A program made the position numbers and the translations under genes. The notes under the pieces were generated by a model that made no database searches, was not told the origin of the DNA, and saw only the letters and a program-made list of their open reading frames with translations. From Paralichthys olivaceus (Eukaryota > Chordata > Actinopteri > Pleuronectiformes > Paralichthyidae), in assembly GCF_024713975.1 (NCBI RefSeq), contig NC_091096.1:19876458-19940457 (forward strand): a stretch of 64,000 nt of DNA. Direction: 5' to 3'. This document shows positions 39,301 through 50,200 of this stretch, piece by piece (position 1 is the stretch's first letter; every line of letters starts with the position of its first letter).

Positions 39301-40502
39301 CCACTGCAATTCAGGCTGGACACTGGGGTGGACCCTGAAAAGAGCTGGCCAATTCAGTTCAGTTCCCTGGATCAGCTTGAAACAGTAAGTGGTCCTTTTC
39401 ATAAAATTAGTAAATGGTCTGTATTATATTTCCCCCATTCACACTCACTCAGGCAAGTATGTGCAGCACTTTCTCTATCACACATCATTCACATGCTGCC
39501 TGAGGACAGAGCACAGAGAATGGAATCCATCTGCCAACCCTCTTGTTAAAGGTTTCCTGCCGAGTTCTGTTGCCAAGAGACAGGAAGCAGATAAACTGAA
39601 CAATCATCTTTGTTTCAAATCCAGATTTACCAAGAGGGTAAGGAGCCAATTAATATGAGTGACAACAAAGCCTTCATCAACCTGCTGAAGCATCTTCTGC
39701 ACATGGACTCTGATCTGAGGATCAGTTCTGCTGATGCTCTGCAGCACCCGTTTATATCCATGGAACACATGGAGGAGCTGGACACCAGCCTTTAGTAAGT
39801 AACTGTGTGTTGGTATCTGCAGAGTTGAACAGATGCACGATTGGATGAATTGACAAGTTTATTTACTGATTGATTAAGTCACTATTTATTTGTCGTGTTT
39901 TTCTCAGTGTGTGCAACGCATTTGAGAAGATGATCGTCTGCAAGTTGGAGGACTTGAAGGATGACTCCATCCTGAATGACAAAGTCTCTGCCTCTCCTCT
40001 CTGTGGTGATGACGTCACTAACGAGCCTGCCACACTTGGAGAAATCCTGTTGATAAAGACGGACAACTCTCTGGAGGAAACGTCTGATGATAAGACTGAG
40101 GAGGAAGTTCAGTGCGTGTCTTCAACGTCTCCTTGCGCCAATGAATGCAGCACAAATCTGCCTGAAATAGCAGCTGCTGCCGGAGCTGAGGATGCTGAAG
40201 CTGTCAATCACGATGCCATCAGTTGTGATCCGACTGAGGAGAAGACGGTGCCTGTTCAGGGCGTGTCTTCAACGTCTCCTTGCGCCAATGAATGCAGCAC
40301 AAATCTGCCTGGAATAGCAGCTGCTGCTGGAGCTGAGGATGCTGAAGCTGTCAATCACGATGCCATCAGTTGTGATCCGACTGAGGAGAAGACAGTGCCG
40401 GATGTTTCACCTGATGTCAAAAGAAGGAAGAGCCTGTTCAAAAGGATTCGCTCATTCTTCAGCAGAAAGTTTAGACCCTTGTGCTGCATGAGAAGATCTT
40501 AG
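36349..40502 (+). CDS. HIPK-like protein kinase, nine coding exons
   Basis: Exons 36349-36370, 37884-38059, 38163-38354, 38514-38695, 38817-38940, 39043-39162, 39298-39384, 39625-39794 and 39908-40502 all have GT-AG introns with matching phases and give 555 residues. The kinase domain (about 26-370) has a glycine loop GEGAFGSV (33-40), VAIK with ATP lysine K55, catalytic loop HSDLKPDN (145-152), DFG (169-171) and APE (192-194). The lobe following APE, with an LGLP block and the HPFISMEHMEEL end, follows the homeodomain-interacting protein kinase pattern. Where HIPK/DYRK kinases carry the activating tyrosine (QSRYYRAPE), this protein reads QPLGFRAPE, so that tyrosine is absent. The tail has a duplicated 49-residue acidic/Ser repeat and ends in a basic, cysteine-containing segment. 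It is much shorter than HIPK1-3 and lacks their long C-terminus. Substrate unknown; a teleost HIPK-family expansion member is likely. Exon 1 is the least certain: only 22 nt, but with a consensus donor and exact phase fit. Confidence 0.85.
36615..37428 (-). mobile_element. 814-bp non-autonomous DNA transposon in kinase intron 1
   Basis: Terminal inverted repeats AGGGATGTCA (36615-36624) and TGACATCCCT (37419-37428). Read on the minus strand, the first ~330 bp is clearly homologous to the element at 61977-62640. Shared blocks include GGTGCCACGATTATT, ATACTATAGAAGGAAAA, GACACACAACAA and GGTCAGTGAATTTGT. CAGTAAT occurs next to the left end and again just beyond the right end, a possible decayed target duplication. 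No transposase frame is present. Superfamily not proven; hAT-like is the best guess. Confidence 0.7.
39400..39545 (+). repeat. truncated SINE-like repeat in kinase intron 7
   Basis: TAAATGGTCTGTATTATAT, a CATTCACACTCACTC block, GTGCAGCACTTTCTCTATC, CACACATCATTCACA and TGCCAACCCTC are the same ordered blocks as the repeat at 20571-20823, in shortened form. It explains the open frame in this intron, which is not an exon. Confidence 0.5.
40107..40400 (+). repeat. 147-bp tandem duplication inside the kinase last exon
   Basis: Copy 1 is 40107-40253 (residues 425-473) and copy 2 is 40254-40400 (474-522). I count five differences in 147 bp (about 97% identity), two of them changing amino acids (C to G and E to G). 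The unit is in frame, 49 residues, acidic, and rich in Ser/Thr, Ala and Cys (VSSTSPCANECS start, DPTEEKTVP end). The high identity implies a recent duplication or ongoing homogenisation. Confidence 0.92.
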
Positions 40503-40861
40503 GTGAAAATTGTGCAAACCATTCATATACACTTCTAACTGACATTAGACATGAATGTGCACAGACTCAATTTATCATTTTTGTTTATACTCTGTTTTAT
40601 CTTTGTCCCAGAGGGAATTTTTTGACTTCTGCGATCTATTTTGATGTCACACATAGGGTTGGGCATCGTTTGGATTTTAACGATTCCGATCCTCAATATC
40701 GATTCCAATTCTTTGAGGTGGAGGAGAGAAAAAAAAACAAGATAATTTTTTTATTTGAAAAAGCCTTTACACAGGCCATTTTTATCCACTTCGGACTGTC
40801 AACCAATCAGCTAAATCAGCTACTGGAAATCAGCTACATGAAAATTATGATGGTCTTATTC

Positions 40862-41734
40862 TTAACTGACTAGCTTAAGTTATAGACCACCAGTTGCTAA
40901 AACTGTGTCAAATCTGTTCATAGTTGTTGAACGCTCGCAGAGTGATGCTAACGTTAGCCAGTCTGAGCCTGCTGCTGCTGCTGCTACGTTAAAGGAGAAG
41001 TTCGGTTTTTTTCATCCTGGTCCTTTTTTCCAGCATATGGTATGTAGGTCTACTCACCCATAAAGGTTTGGAGTAACTTGGAGTCCTTCGGACGCTTTTA
41101 GATCCGCACGTGATCGGTGTATATCCATACAACGCAAGTGATTGGGGCATCCACAATCACCAGCACTAGTCCCCTGTGAGTCCAAGTTGCTTTGTTTACA
41201 TCCCAGGCTTTCACTGCGGTGACGTCACCGAGGCGCGCAGCCGCAGCACAGCTGACTCGTCACAGCTGACTCCCTGTAAAGAGTTTGCTGATCGTCACAG
41301 CTGACTCGTCACAGCTGACTCCCTGCAAAGAGTTTGCTGATCGTCACAGCTGATCGTCAGCTGTGCTGTGCCTGCGCGCCTCGGTGACGTCACCCCAGTG
41401 AAAGCCCGGGATGTAAACAAAGCAACTTGAACTCACAGGGGACTAGTGCTGGCGATTCATAGTAAATAAAGAGTTTCGCAGCAGATAATGAGTTATTTAG
41501 AGGCTGTATTGTGGATGCCCCAATCACTTACCTTTATGGGTGAGTAGACCTACATACCATATGCTGGAAATAAGGACCAGGTTGAAAAAAACGTACTTCT
41601 CCTTTAACATAGCAGCAGCAGCAGCAGGCTCAGACTGGCTAACATTAGCATCACTCTGCGAGCGTTCAACAACTATGAACAGATTTGACACAGTTTTAGC
41701 TACTGGTGGTCTATAACTTAAGCTAGTCAGTTAA
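40862..41734. repeat. 873-bp imperfect palindrome (foldback arms)
   Basis: The left arm runs from TTAACTGACTAGCTTAAG at 40862 toward the centre near 41300. The right arm returns to CTTAAGCTAGTCAGTTAA at 41734. Matching blocks include the GCTGCTGCTGCTGC run with TCTGAGCC/GGCTCAGA, CATATGGTATGTAG with CTACATACCATATG, and the CGGTGACGTCACC core. The right arm has an insertion of about 75 bp near 41450-41525 relative to the left. The centre holds short tandem repeats of TCGTCACAGCTGAC. An inner TTAA-bounded unit spans 40989-41607. Confidence 0.85.
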
Positions 41735-42070
41735 AGGAGAAGCTTGGTTTTTTTCAACCTGGTCCTTATTTCCAGCATATGGTATGTAGATCTACTCACC
41801 CATAAAGGTTTTGGAGTTACTTGGAGTCCTTTGGACGCTTTTAGATCCACATGCGATCGGCGTATATCCATACAACGCAAGGGACTGGGGCATCCACAAT
41901 ACAGCCTCTAAATAACGCATTATCTGCCGCGAAACTCTTTATTTACTATGAATCGCCAGCACTAGTGCCCTGTGAGTCCTAGTTGCTTTGTTTACATGCC
42001 GGGCTTTCACTGTGGTGACGTCACCGAGGCGCCGAGGACCAGGTTGAAAAAAAACGAACTTCTCCTTTAA
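41731..42070. mobile_element. TTAA-bounded MITE unit, second copy
   Basis: Starts TTAAAGGAGAAGCTTGG and ends ACGAACTTCTCCTTTAA: inverted termini with TTAA at both edges, the pattern of piggyBac-like MITEs. The left part is a direct repeat of the left arm of the neighbouring palindrome, including GGACGCTTTTAGATCC and ATATCCATACAACGCAAG. Its right part stops abruptly after TGACGTCACCGAGGCGC, so it is a deletion derivative. Confidence 0.6.
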
Positions 42071-42346
42071 GAATAAGACAATGACGAGGAGTTGCTGGCT
42101 GATAGTTGACTGTTGAAACCCCAAAAACAAACAAGTGCGGTCATTTAGGAACCAAAAAAAAGAAAGGAAATTCAAACATCTTCCGGAACCGGACGTTAGG
42201 AACTCTCGGTGCCCAACCCTACTTACACATTAGATTAACATATCATAAGGGATAATATATAGCAACCCTAATGTTATAAATAATGTGTAAACATATAATT
42301 AACACTAACATATGTATAAACATTTTCTAAATAAATATTAATAATG

Positions 42347-42384
<38 letters not shown>
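42347..42384. repeat. (TA)9(TG)10 compound microsatellite
   Basis: Alternating TA (42347-42364) passes directly into TG (42365-42384). Confidence 0.95.
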
Positions 42385-45300
42385 CACTGACCTTCTGAAT
42401 CCCTGCTTTTTTTGTCTTCAAGTTTTCATGTTTTCACATCAGAGCATGCATGGGTAAAACCATGTCAAGTGTGTTGTGATTATGTACTGTCATTAAACGT
42501 GGCACCATTAAACGTTGTGCTTTTGGGCATTCTATAAATTTGGCTATCAGATAAATATTAAATATTAATATTAAAAATATTATTATTAAATAATAATTGA
42601 ATTGATAAAAGATAAATCTGGGCACCACCCTTCAAAGGAAGGGAAAAGATAGCCAAGTTATTGAATAAGTCTCATGAAATTACTGACTACAAATTGGAAC
42701 TGTGATTGATAATTAAATAAATAACAATAACCAAAATTGACTGACTGAAATTCAAAATGGAGGCTGGCCACTATGAAGACAAAAAGCCCCCTGGAGTGTT
42801 GGGACCATGTGGCTGAGATCACATGTGTGTGTTACGTTTGTGGAGAGGAGTGTGTGAGGTGTTGGTGCCAGGTAGTGAAAGTAGTTAGATGCATGCAGAG
42901 AAAGTGAACAGCATAACAGAACTAACATTAACTTTCAAATAACATATTACCAAATATCACAAGAACACAAGTCAAACTTAAAATCATCACATGAAATAGA
43001 AATAGAATTAAACAGTCTTTTGCTTAGCCTAGCGTAATAATAAAGTCCAAAAGGGGGAAAGGTCCTTTTTGGATCTGCTGTTTGAAGTCTAGTGAAGTGG
43101 TCTTGTTGGTTTGTGGCTCCTGTTGTGCATCTGATGGTCAGACCTTGTGTCGTGGCCAGTTGTGCTGAAGTTCTTAGGCAGGTTCTTGCGTTGCTGCCTC
43201 CGGAAGGTTTGAGCAGTCGGCTCCAGGCAGGCCTGCTTGAAGTTGAAGAGCTAGTGCTCAGAGATGATATCATTAGAGTATTAACGAGGTTGTGTTCTCT
43301 GGGCACACATCCACAGAGATGAGTGGCAGGGAGAGCGCCACAGAGTTTAAGTAAAGAAGTGGATTTGTCTTAATTTACATACAAAACAACTTTGTCAAAG
43401 TTTGTATGATTTCAATTTCAGTTTGTATGAGGGGGAAGAGTACTGATGTGGAGTTGTTGTCACAGTGGAAAAAACAAACTGACACACACTCTCTCAAATC
43501 AATAACAATCTCCCTGATGACCTGGGTTTATTGGGTTGCCATCAATATAACTTATTTACATTTGTATAGTTCAAGCAGCTTTCCCACCACAACTAACTGT
43601 ATAATGCATGACCAGTGAGAGGTCTAGAAAGCTTCAACAGGACACATGATATCAGCGCTGACACCACAAGACTACCTCAACCTCTCATCATTTCCTTGTA
43701 CCATCCACTGAGGAACGATTCAACTGTCTATCGTAAATGTATAAGATAAATCAGTTGCTTTACAGCAGGGGTGGGTCGTGCCTTTTTCATATCAAGGCCA
43801 TTTAAATTTTTATAACATTCTTCGAGGACCATACCGAATTATTATACACATATGTACAGCATAGCATCAAAAAGTAATTACAACCAAACTTACAGGGAAA
43901 ACTACCACTTGAACAACTTGCAGCCAACCACCAGGGAGGCAATTTCTTTCACCTTTGGGAGGCTGTCATGTACATAGGCTTTTTTACAATCTGTGGTTCC
44001 AAGTGTGTTAATTTCAATGTATGTGCACATGTACACTCTTATATAAGAATTATCAGTATTTAAATTAGTCAAGTACTGCTTCTTCTACATCTATTTTATA
44101 TATAACTTTAGCTAACTTGTTTAATTATTTAAACTTTTATCCATTAGCTACCTTTAGCTAAATGTGCATTGCTGTACCAGCTAACAAATTGAACTGTTTA
44201 TCTATTCATGTTGGTTCTCATTTGTATCCTCGTAACATTTTACTTCTTAAACCATTTATCCTTTATTCACTTTTGTGTGTATTTATTTACAAAGTATAAT
44301 GCACATTAATTAACATGCATTAAGTCCAACCTGTAAATGTGCCAGATTTAGCCATGCAGGTTAGTTTTTATCTGGTGTCCCTTTTAGCTATTTACTTTTA
44401 ACTAATTATTTTTACCTTATGCTTGCTAGTTAGTTTTCAGGAGGTGTGTCCCATGTATTCAGACTACTGAAGCTAACTTAGTAGTAATCATTATAAATAT
44501 ATTAAAACTCAGTATCACACAAATTTGTTTCCTATTTGGATATTTATTTTTTGCTCAAAACCCAAGTGTGTGGAGGTGTGAGGCCTGGCAGCTGCAGAGG
44601 TTCCCTCAGTGTAGGACCCACTGGTTGGGAATCGCTGCTCCAGCAAAAAACAAATGAGCAGAACCAAATTAAAACTGGAAGCAGGAATGCATGTGTGCTG
44701 GTGAAGTGGTGTTTAACCCTGTGGAATCAGTCTTCCTGGTCTGAATGCAGGGAAAGGCTGGAAGCAGGTCAGTAGGGGTCAGAGAGGACAGCCACAGCTT
44801 CTCATGTGAGTCAGACACTTTTGAAGACCACTGCAAGGGGCACTGAATCAGTTCATTGATATTCAAGGATTTGACCCGCTGACAACAGGAATGTCACTGA
44901 GGTTAAGACAGCCGTACTCTCCGTATTGTGCAGGGCCAAAAAGCCAGGGGGTCCCTCAGCCCCCCCACCCCCCTGTGCACGGTTGTCATGGTGAGCAAAT
45001 CAGTCCGGCAGCACTATGTCACAATCATGCGGACACATTCTCTCTTTCTTCCTCTCTCTCTTTTCTTTCTCTGACTTTCTATCGTGCTGCTCCGCTGAGG
45101 GTGACTGCCAGAGAGAGCTTTCCGTCCACTGATAATGCCTGGTGTGTCATGGACATCCTCATACATATACAGTGCAAAGAAGAAGAATCCAAGTGCTTCC
45201 CTTCCCATAACACATGGCAACACTATGTTCTGCTGTGGGATCCCAGCAAGTGTGTTGTATTGTAGTGAATAATCGCAGCGGGTCACAAAGTCCAAATAAA

Positions 45301-45466
45301 TCATATTTCATCCAATATCTGGAGAGAGGGACTGTTGAAGGAGATGTTTCAAAGTGTTGCTATCGCTTATATAGCTGACATTAAATAAAACAGCTGTTTA
45401 GTAATTATCTAGCAGAAACATCGCAAGTTCATCATCACACTTTATCATGTTTCTGTTTGTTTGTTA

Positions 45467-45605
45467 CCTCTGCCAAGGAGGTTGTGTTTTGTTTGTCTGT
45501 TATTTAGCAGGATTACACAAAAACTATTGAACAGATTACCGCAAAACCTGGAAAGTTGTGCTTTGGGTCAGGTACAGTTCCCAAAAAAATCCAGATTTAG
45601 TCAAT
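45467..45605 (+). repeat. interspersed repeat with AGCAGGATTACACAAAAACTA core
   Basis: CCTCTGCCAAGGAGGTTGTG, GTTTGTCTGTTATTTAGCAGG, ATTACACAAAAACTATTGAAC and AGATTACCGCAAAACCTGG are diagnostic of a repeat widely dispersed in fish genomes. The copy is moderately diverged. It explains the open frame through it, which is not a gene. Confidence 0.6.
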
Positions 45606-47241
45606 TTAAAAGCGGTTTCATAAGGGGACTGTTTACCATGGTAGATACGCTCTTTGAGTACCAGTCTAATCCCTTTGCCTTTGTTAACACTTGTTTTGAC
45701 TCTATTCATTTTCTTATTAAATTAATTAAAATGTCCTAAGTTCTTTGATTCAAATTAAGTTAGTAAGCTAATTAGCAAGCCCGGCCCTGACAGGCCTGTC
45801 TCATCACTTTCTGGTGCTTGGCCCAGTAGCATCCACCCTGCCCTGAAGAAGAAGTGCTGCTCTGAGTGTTTATTATTACCTCTTGTCTTATAAACTCTTG
45901 GCTAGCGACCATCACCACCATCCGCCCCTGGCAAGAAACCACTACTTGGCGGCAAAGCTGCATCCCATCATGAGGTGGTGTCGTTTGCATTATTAGATTG
46001 TGCTGCAACTAAACTCTTACACAAGTTTGTTTAATAGTATATAGTATAGTATATCGTATAGTTATAATAGTAATGGACCACTCTAACATTATCACAAATA
46101 AAGCTCACTGCTAAAAACACAAATAAGTTAACAGATATAAATTTGAATCGCTCACAAAACATACATTTCTCATAACCTAACTGTGCCTTCTAATGGAGTT
46201 TAGTTATATAGGCCTCTGCAGTCTCTTGTTGTCACACAAATATGTTCCTATCAAGCCAGTGTCAAGGAGATTAGGCTGAAGGGAAAATTGCAGCAGTATT
46301 AAACAGAAAAGCTGGTGGAGCTGGCTCCTCTCGGGTGATGGGGCATGTCTGTGCCTTACCCCATCTGAACCTGACGGCTGCTGCAGTTGGCACTGTAATT
46401 ACAGAGGTTAGGCATAAATCACCAGGCAAGAGGTAGGAGAGAGGGGGAGAGAGAGGGAGAAAGTAAAGACAGAATGACTAGCATAGCCTCAGGGCAAGAG
46501 GAGGCCCTGACACTCAGAAACACACTGTTCCATCCTAAATGCTCTCCCACTCATTCCCTTCTTTTTCTTTCTTTCTTTCTTTCTTCCTCTCATTTTTTCC
46601 GCCCTTTCATCGCTCCCACACATGCCGTCAAACACAAACACACTCTTACAGGCCGTCTCTAAGGGTTCACATCCTTCCTGTGGCTGTGGCAGTCGGACTA
46701 TACTGGGTCCTTTACTGGGCCTGCGGGCTCCTGATTACACCACTCTTCTTCATCCTGTACGCATTAAAGCCGTGAGCAACATACCACAGAAAATCATGTC
46801 TGGAGCTGCTGATGTGTACCTTCACGCCAATCTTCTTGTTTCTAGCTCCAAGAGCAGATTTATCCATTTTGAATTTGGGGGATATACTCCTCTCATGATG
46901 TTGGCATATAGGAGTCTTTGGAGCAGAAATATATGATGTGTTCTCTATCACTGTGATGTTATAACTATTAAATAGTAGTGATCATGCTAATTCAAATGTG
47001 AAATGGGTTAATTCCACCATAGAATTAATTCTGAATGCCATTCTCTATCCTGCTTTATGTTAATTGGTTATTTTTATACTACATTCAGCTGCTATTAGTT
47101 TGGGGGCATTTTGTTGATGAGAAGAGAGAAGAGAAGGGATAGTGATGTCCATAGGTCAAAACCAAATCCTGTCAGGTGGTCCACAGCATTAATTACTTGG
47201 TCACCTGGAAACCACACATCCCTTGTTACTGAGTCAAAGGA

Positions 47242-47275
47242 GCAACTCAGTAATGTTGATACATTACTGAGTTGC
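47242..47275. other. perfect 14-bp hairpin, 6-nt loop
   Basis: GCAACTCAGTAATG at 47242-47255, loop TTGATA, then the exact reverse complement CATTACTGAGTTGC at 47262-47275. Outside the stem the pairing stops. Function unknown; it could be the centre of a degraded inverted-repeat element. Confidence 0.85.
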
Positions 47276-50200
47276 ATGACCATACAGCTGTGGAAGATGT
47301 GTTCACAGATATGAACCAATTTGTTTCGGATTCCTAGCGTGGCTGGCAGGAAAGTCATAAAACCAGAAATACCCACAGTTATTACAGTAATCGACGGGAT
47401 CAACATGTTTTTATATAATGGAAAGAATCAAATTTTCTATCAGTCTACAATGAGACAAGTTTTTGAAAAGGAATGTTTCATGGCTAAATTATGACCGTAC
47501 GACCATCATTAGTATGGAGCTATTTTCTGTCCTGTTTGTTTTACTTATTTTATTTGCCATCCATTTTCTCTCTGTAATGTGGTCTGACTGATACGAAGGC
47601 ACATCCCCATTCTTTTGTTATATTATGCAAGTTTGGTTTCAAACTTTGTACTTCATGATTAAATCTTTAATTTTATGAATCCCCAACTTTTTTAGTTTCT
47701 TCGTTCATGGGTGTGCTGTACTTTTTGTTTAAATTTTAGATTTTTTTACCAGGGATTCAGCTTCCACTGGAAGTCCTGTATGACCATTTTCATCGTTTAT
47801 ATGGACAAAGAAAACCCCAATATAAGAGAGTATTTTTTTAAAAAGGCTATTAGTTCATGTCACCATCCAAGAGCAATCAATCCCACGTTTTTAATTATGT
47901 GACTTATCTACTAAGGTTTTGTGGTCCTGGCTGCAATAACAACTGCATTTCACTTACTTCTCTGATCAAGAGAAAAGAAGCATAATTTACTGCAGAAACT
48001 TCAGATGCTCTTGATTTGCTTGGCAGGACAGTCTGTATTATAACTTGAAAACTGAACTTCATGTGTTAAGACAGTATTAACAGAGAGCAAAAAACTACAC
48101 ACCGAAAAAAAGCTTCAAATCAAGAAATGTTCACAACATAATCTTTATCGGGGAAAAAAATCACTTTTATTCATGTACATACAGTAGCTGTAGTATGATC
48201 TTCAATGTATTCACAATGGAAAAGGCACCTTTTCAGAACACATTCTGTAAAAGCAGCAAAAATGCTTGATCATTCAAGTACGGTGCATTAAAAATAATGT
48301 TTAGAGGAGAGAGAGGTCTTTGATCGTGATCTCTTCATGCAATCCAGGGAAAAGAGAAAATAGAATAGGCATCTCCTTATGATCTCTAGGTGTGAGTTTT
48401 ACAGAGGCATGTTGTAGGTCACAAGCAATTACTGAACCTGTTTCGTTGGGACTTATATTGTAATATTAATATTTAAAATGACCTGACAATACTGTATATC
48501 TTCTCAGTATTTATAGCCAGAAATGAACAGTAGTCAGCTGTTCATGACATCACCTCCACAAGAAGCTAAAAATATGGTAGTACCATTTGTTTCTGATTGT
48601 CCCTCAGCTGTACATTGTACACACGAGCATATCTGGAATAAGCTGAAGGGGAAATTATAGGCTGTCGCTGCAAAAATCCGCTGAGTCTGAATCATGAGAG
48701 TGAGAGAAATGTGGAGTCTGCAGCCAGAGCAACCAGGATACATGGACATGAACACATCTCTGATGCAGCTCCAATCTTCTTCTTCCATATCAGACTAAAA
48801 CTCAAGGTCAATGCTCTTCATGTAGAGATAATGTTGCTGAGAAGACAATCAACTCTCCTGATTGCATTTAGTGCCACAGATCGTAACGTGGCTTCCGCTG
48901 ATCCACAATATCATCACCAAGAGGCTTTTAACAGGTTCCAAGGACCATGGCTTACTTTTTAAATAAAATATAAACAAGGGAAAATATCAAACCCATTAAT
49001 CTTTCATTAGGCTCACCGGATAAAAAAGAATCGCTTAAAGTATCATTCGTTACCATCACTGCATGTGCAAAAGCCCCCCGCTAACATCAAAGGCTCCTCA
49101 AAGAAACAGAGCGGGAGAGAGTCAGTTCGCTGAATTTGGCTGAGAACCAGCTTGTGGTTGGGCTTTAATTTTGGCTAACTCGTAATGGCACAGAGGAGGA
49201 AACAGGAACCCAGTCTATAATGGTTCTTGTGGCATTGCTTTTTGAGCAAACACATAAACAATGCTGTATGGATTCAGGTTGGATGCTCACAAAGGTGGAG
49301 AGCTCATCCTCATCCTGCACAAGTCTTTGTGTCGGTGAAAGATCAGAGGCTTCTCATGGCCAAAGAGAGAGAAAGAAAGAGGGGAGACTCCATCTCAAAT
49401 ACATAGCACACACATACACACACACTTGTGCTGCAGAGGTGGGAGGATGTACCAGCACTATTTAGGAACTCACAGATCCTGCTTTACACTGTGTGTTTGG
49501 GTGGGGCATCCTGCAACTTTGATGGAGGATCTTTGAATAATTTAGAAAATTCACACACAATATTTTGGAGATTCTTTATTCAATGCTCCCACTGTTTTTG
49601 AACTAGCTGCTGTGTCTCATGACACATGTATACTATAGTACTATGGTATATGTAAGAAGTGCCACTGACTGACAGATAGGTGCTCTTTACCTGCGAGAAA
49701 CACAATAATGCTCTGACATCCTGTCTTCTACATTAGTTATCTCGCTGTCATTTGAAAGCACTAAAAACAGCTTGGCACTGATGCCAAGTAGGTTAATAAC
49801 ATGCAGTGGATTAAGGTTTTAGTGTAGCACAGCAGCGCCTCTATACCGAAGAACTGATTTTACTATGGAAGGAAATAAACCCAACGCATTTTCCTGACCT
49901 GCATCGCTGTGCTGAGGTACATCACCGCCAAAAAATACAGTGACACATTCCTTTCTGTCAACGGTTCACAAAGCAACGGAGTAGAAGCCTTCGACTGACT
50001 TCAGAGGCCCAGTATATTACATGAGTTAGTCATGGCTCATACTGAATTAAACATGGGAAGAAGAGTTTCTTTTCATCCACAGCCAAAATGTGCTAAGTCT
50101 GACCACTGCAACTGATACTCGCCCACTTCAAATCCTGCCTTTGATAGTGGAAGCGTAGGAGCTTCAAATGTATCAGTTTGTCCTCATTTTGTAATGGGTT

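Larger units (their letters stand above)
40654..42221. mobile_element. 1.57-kb nested palindromic non-autonomous transposon
   Basis: The outer ends are TAGGGTTGGGCATCG (from 40654) and CGGTGCCCAACCCTA (to 42221), an inverted repeat of about 15 bp with one mismatch. Adjacent 8-mers GTCACACA and CTTACACA match at six of eight positions and could be an aged hAT-type duplication. Inside lie a large imperfect palindrome (40862-41734) and a further direct partial copy (41731-42070). Units start TTAAAGGAGAAG and end CTTCTCCTTTAA. No transposase frame. The element begins only about 150 bp after the kinase stop codon, so it may form part of that gene's 3' UTR. Confidence 0.7.

Noticed and set aside
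42947..43322. 119-codon minus-strand and 76-codon plus-strand frames
   Set aside because: The Ser/Thr/Arg-rich translations have no recognisable motif and no splice context; possibly part of an unnamed repeat.
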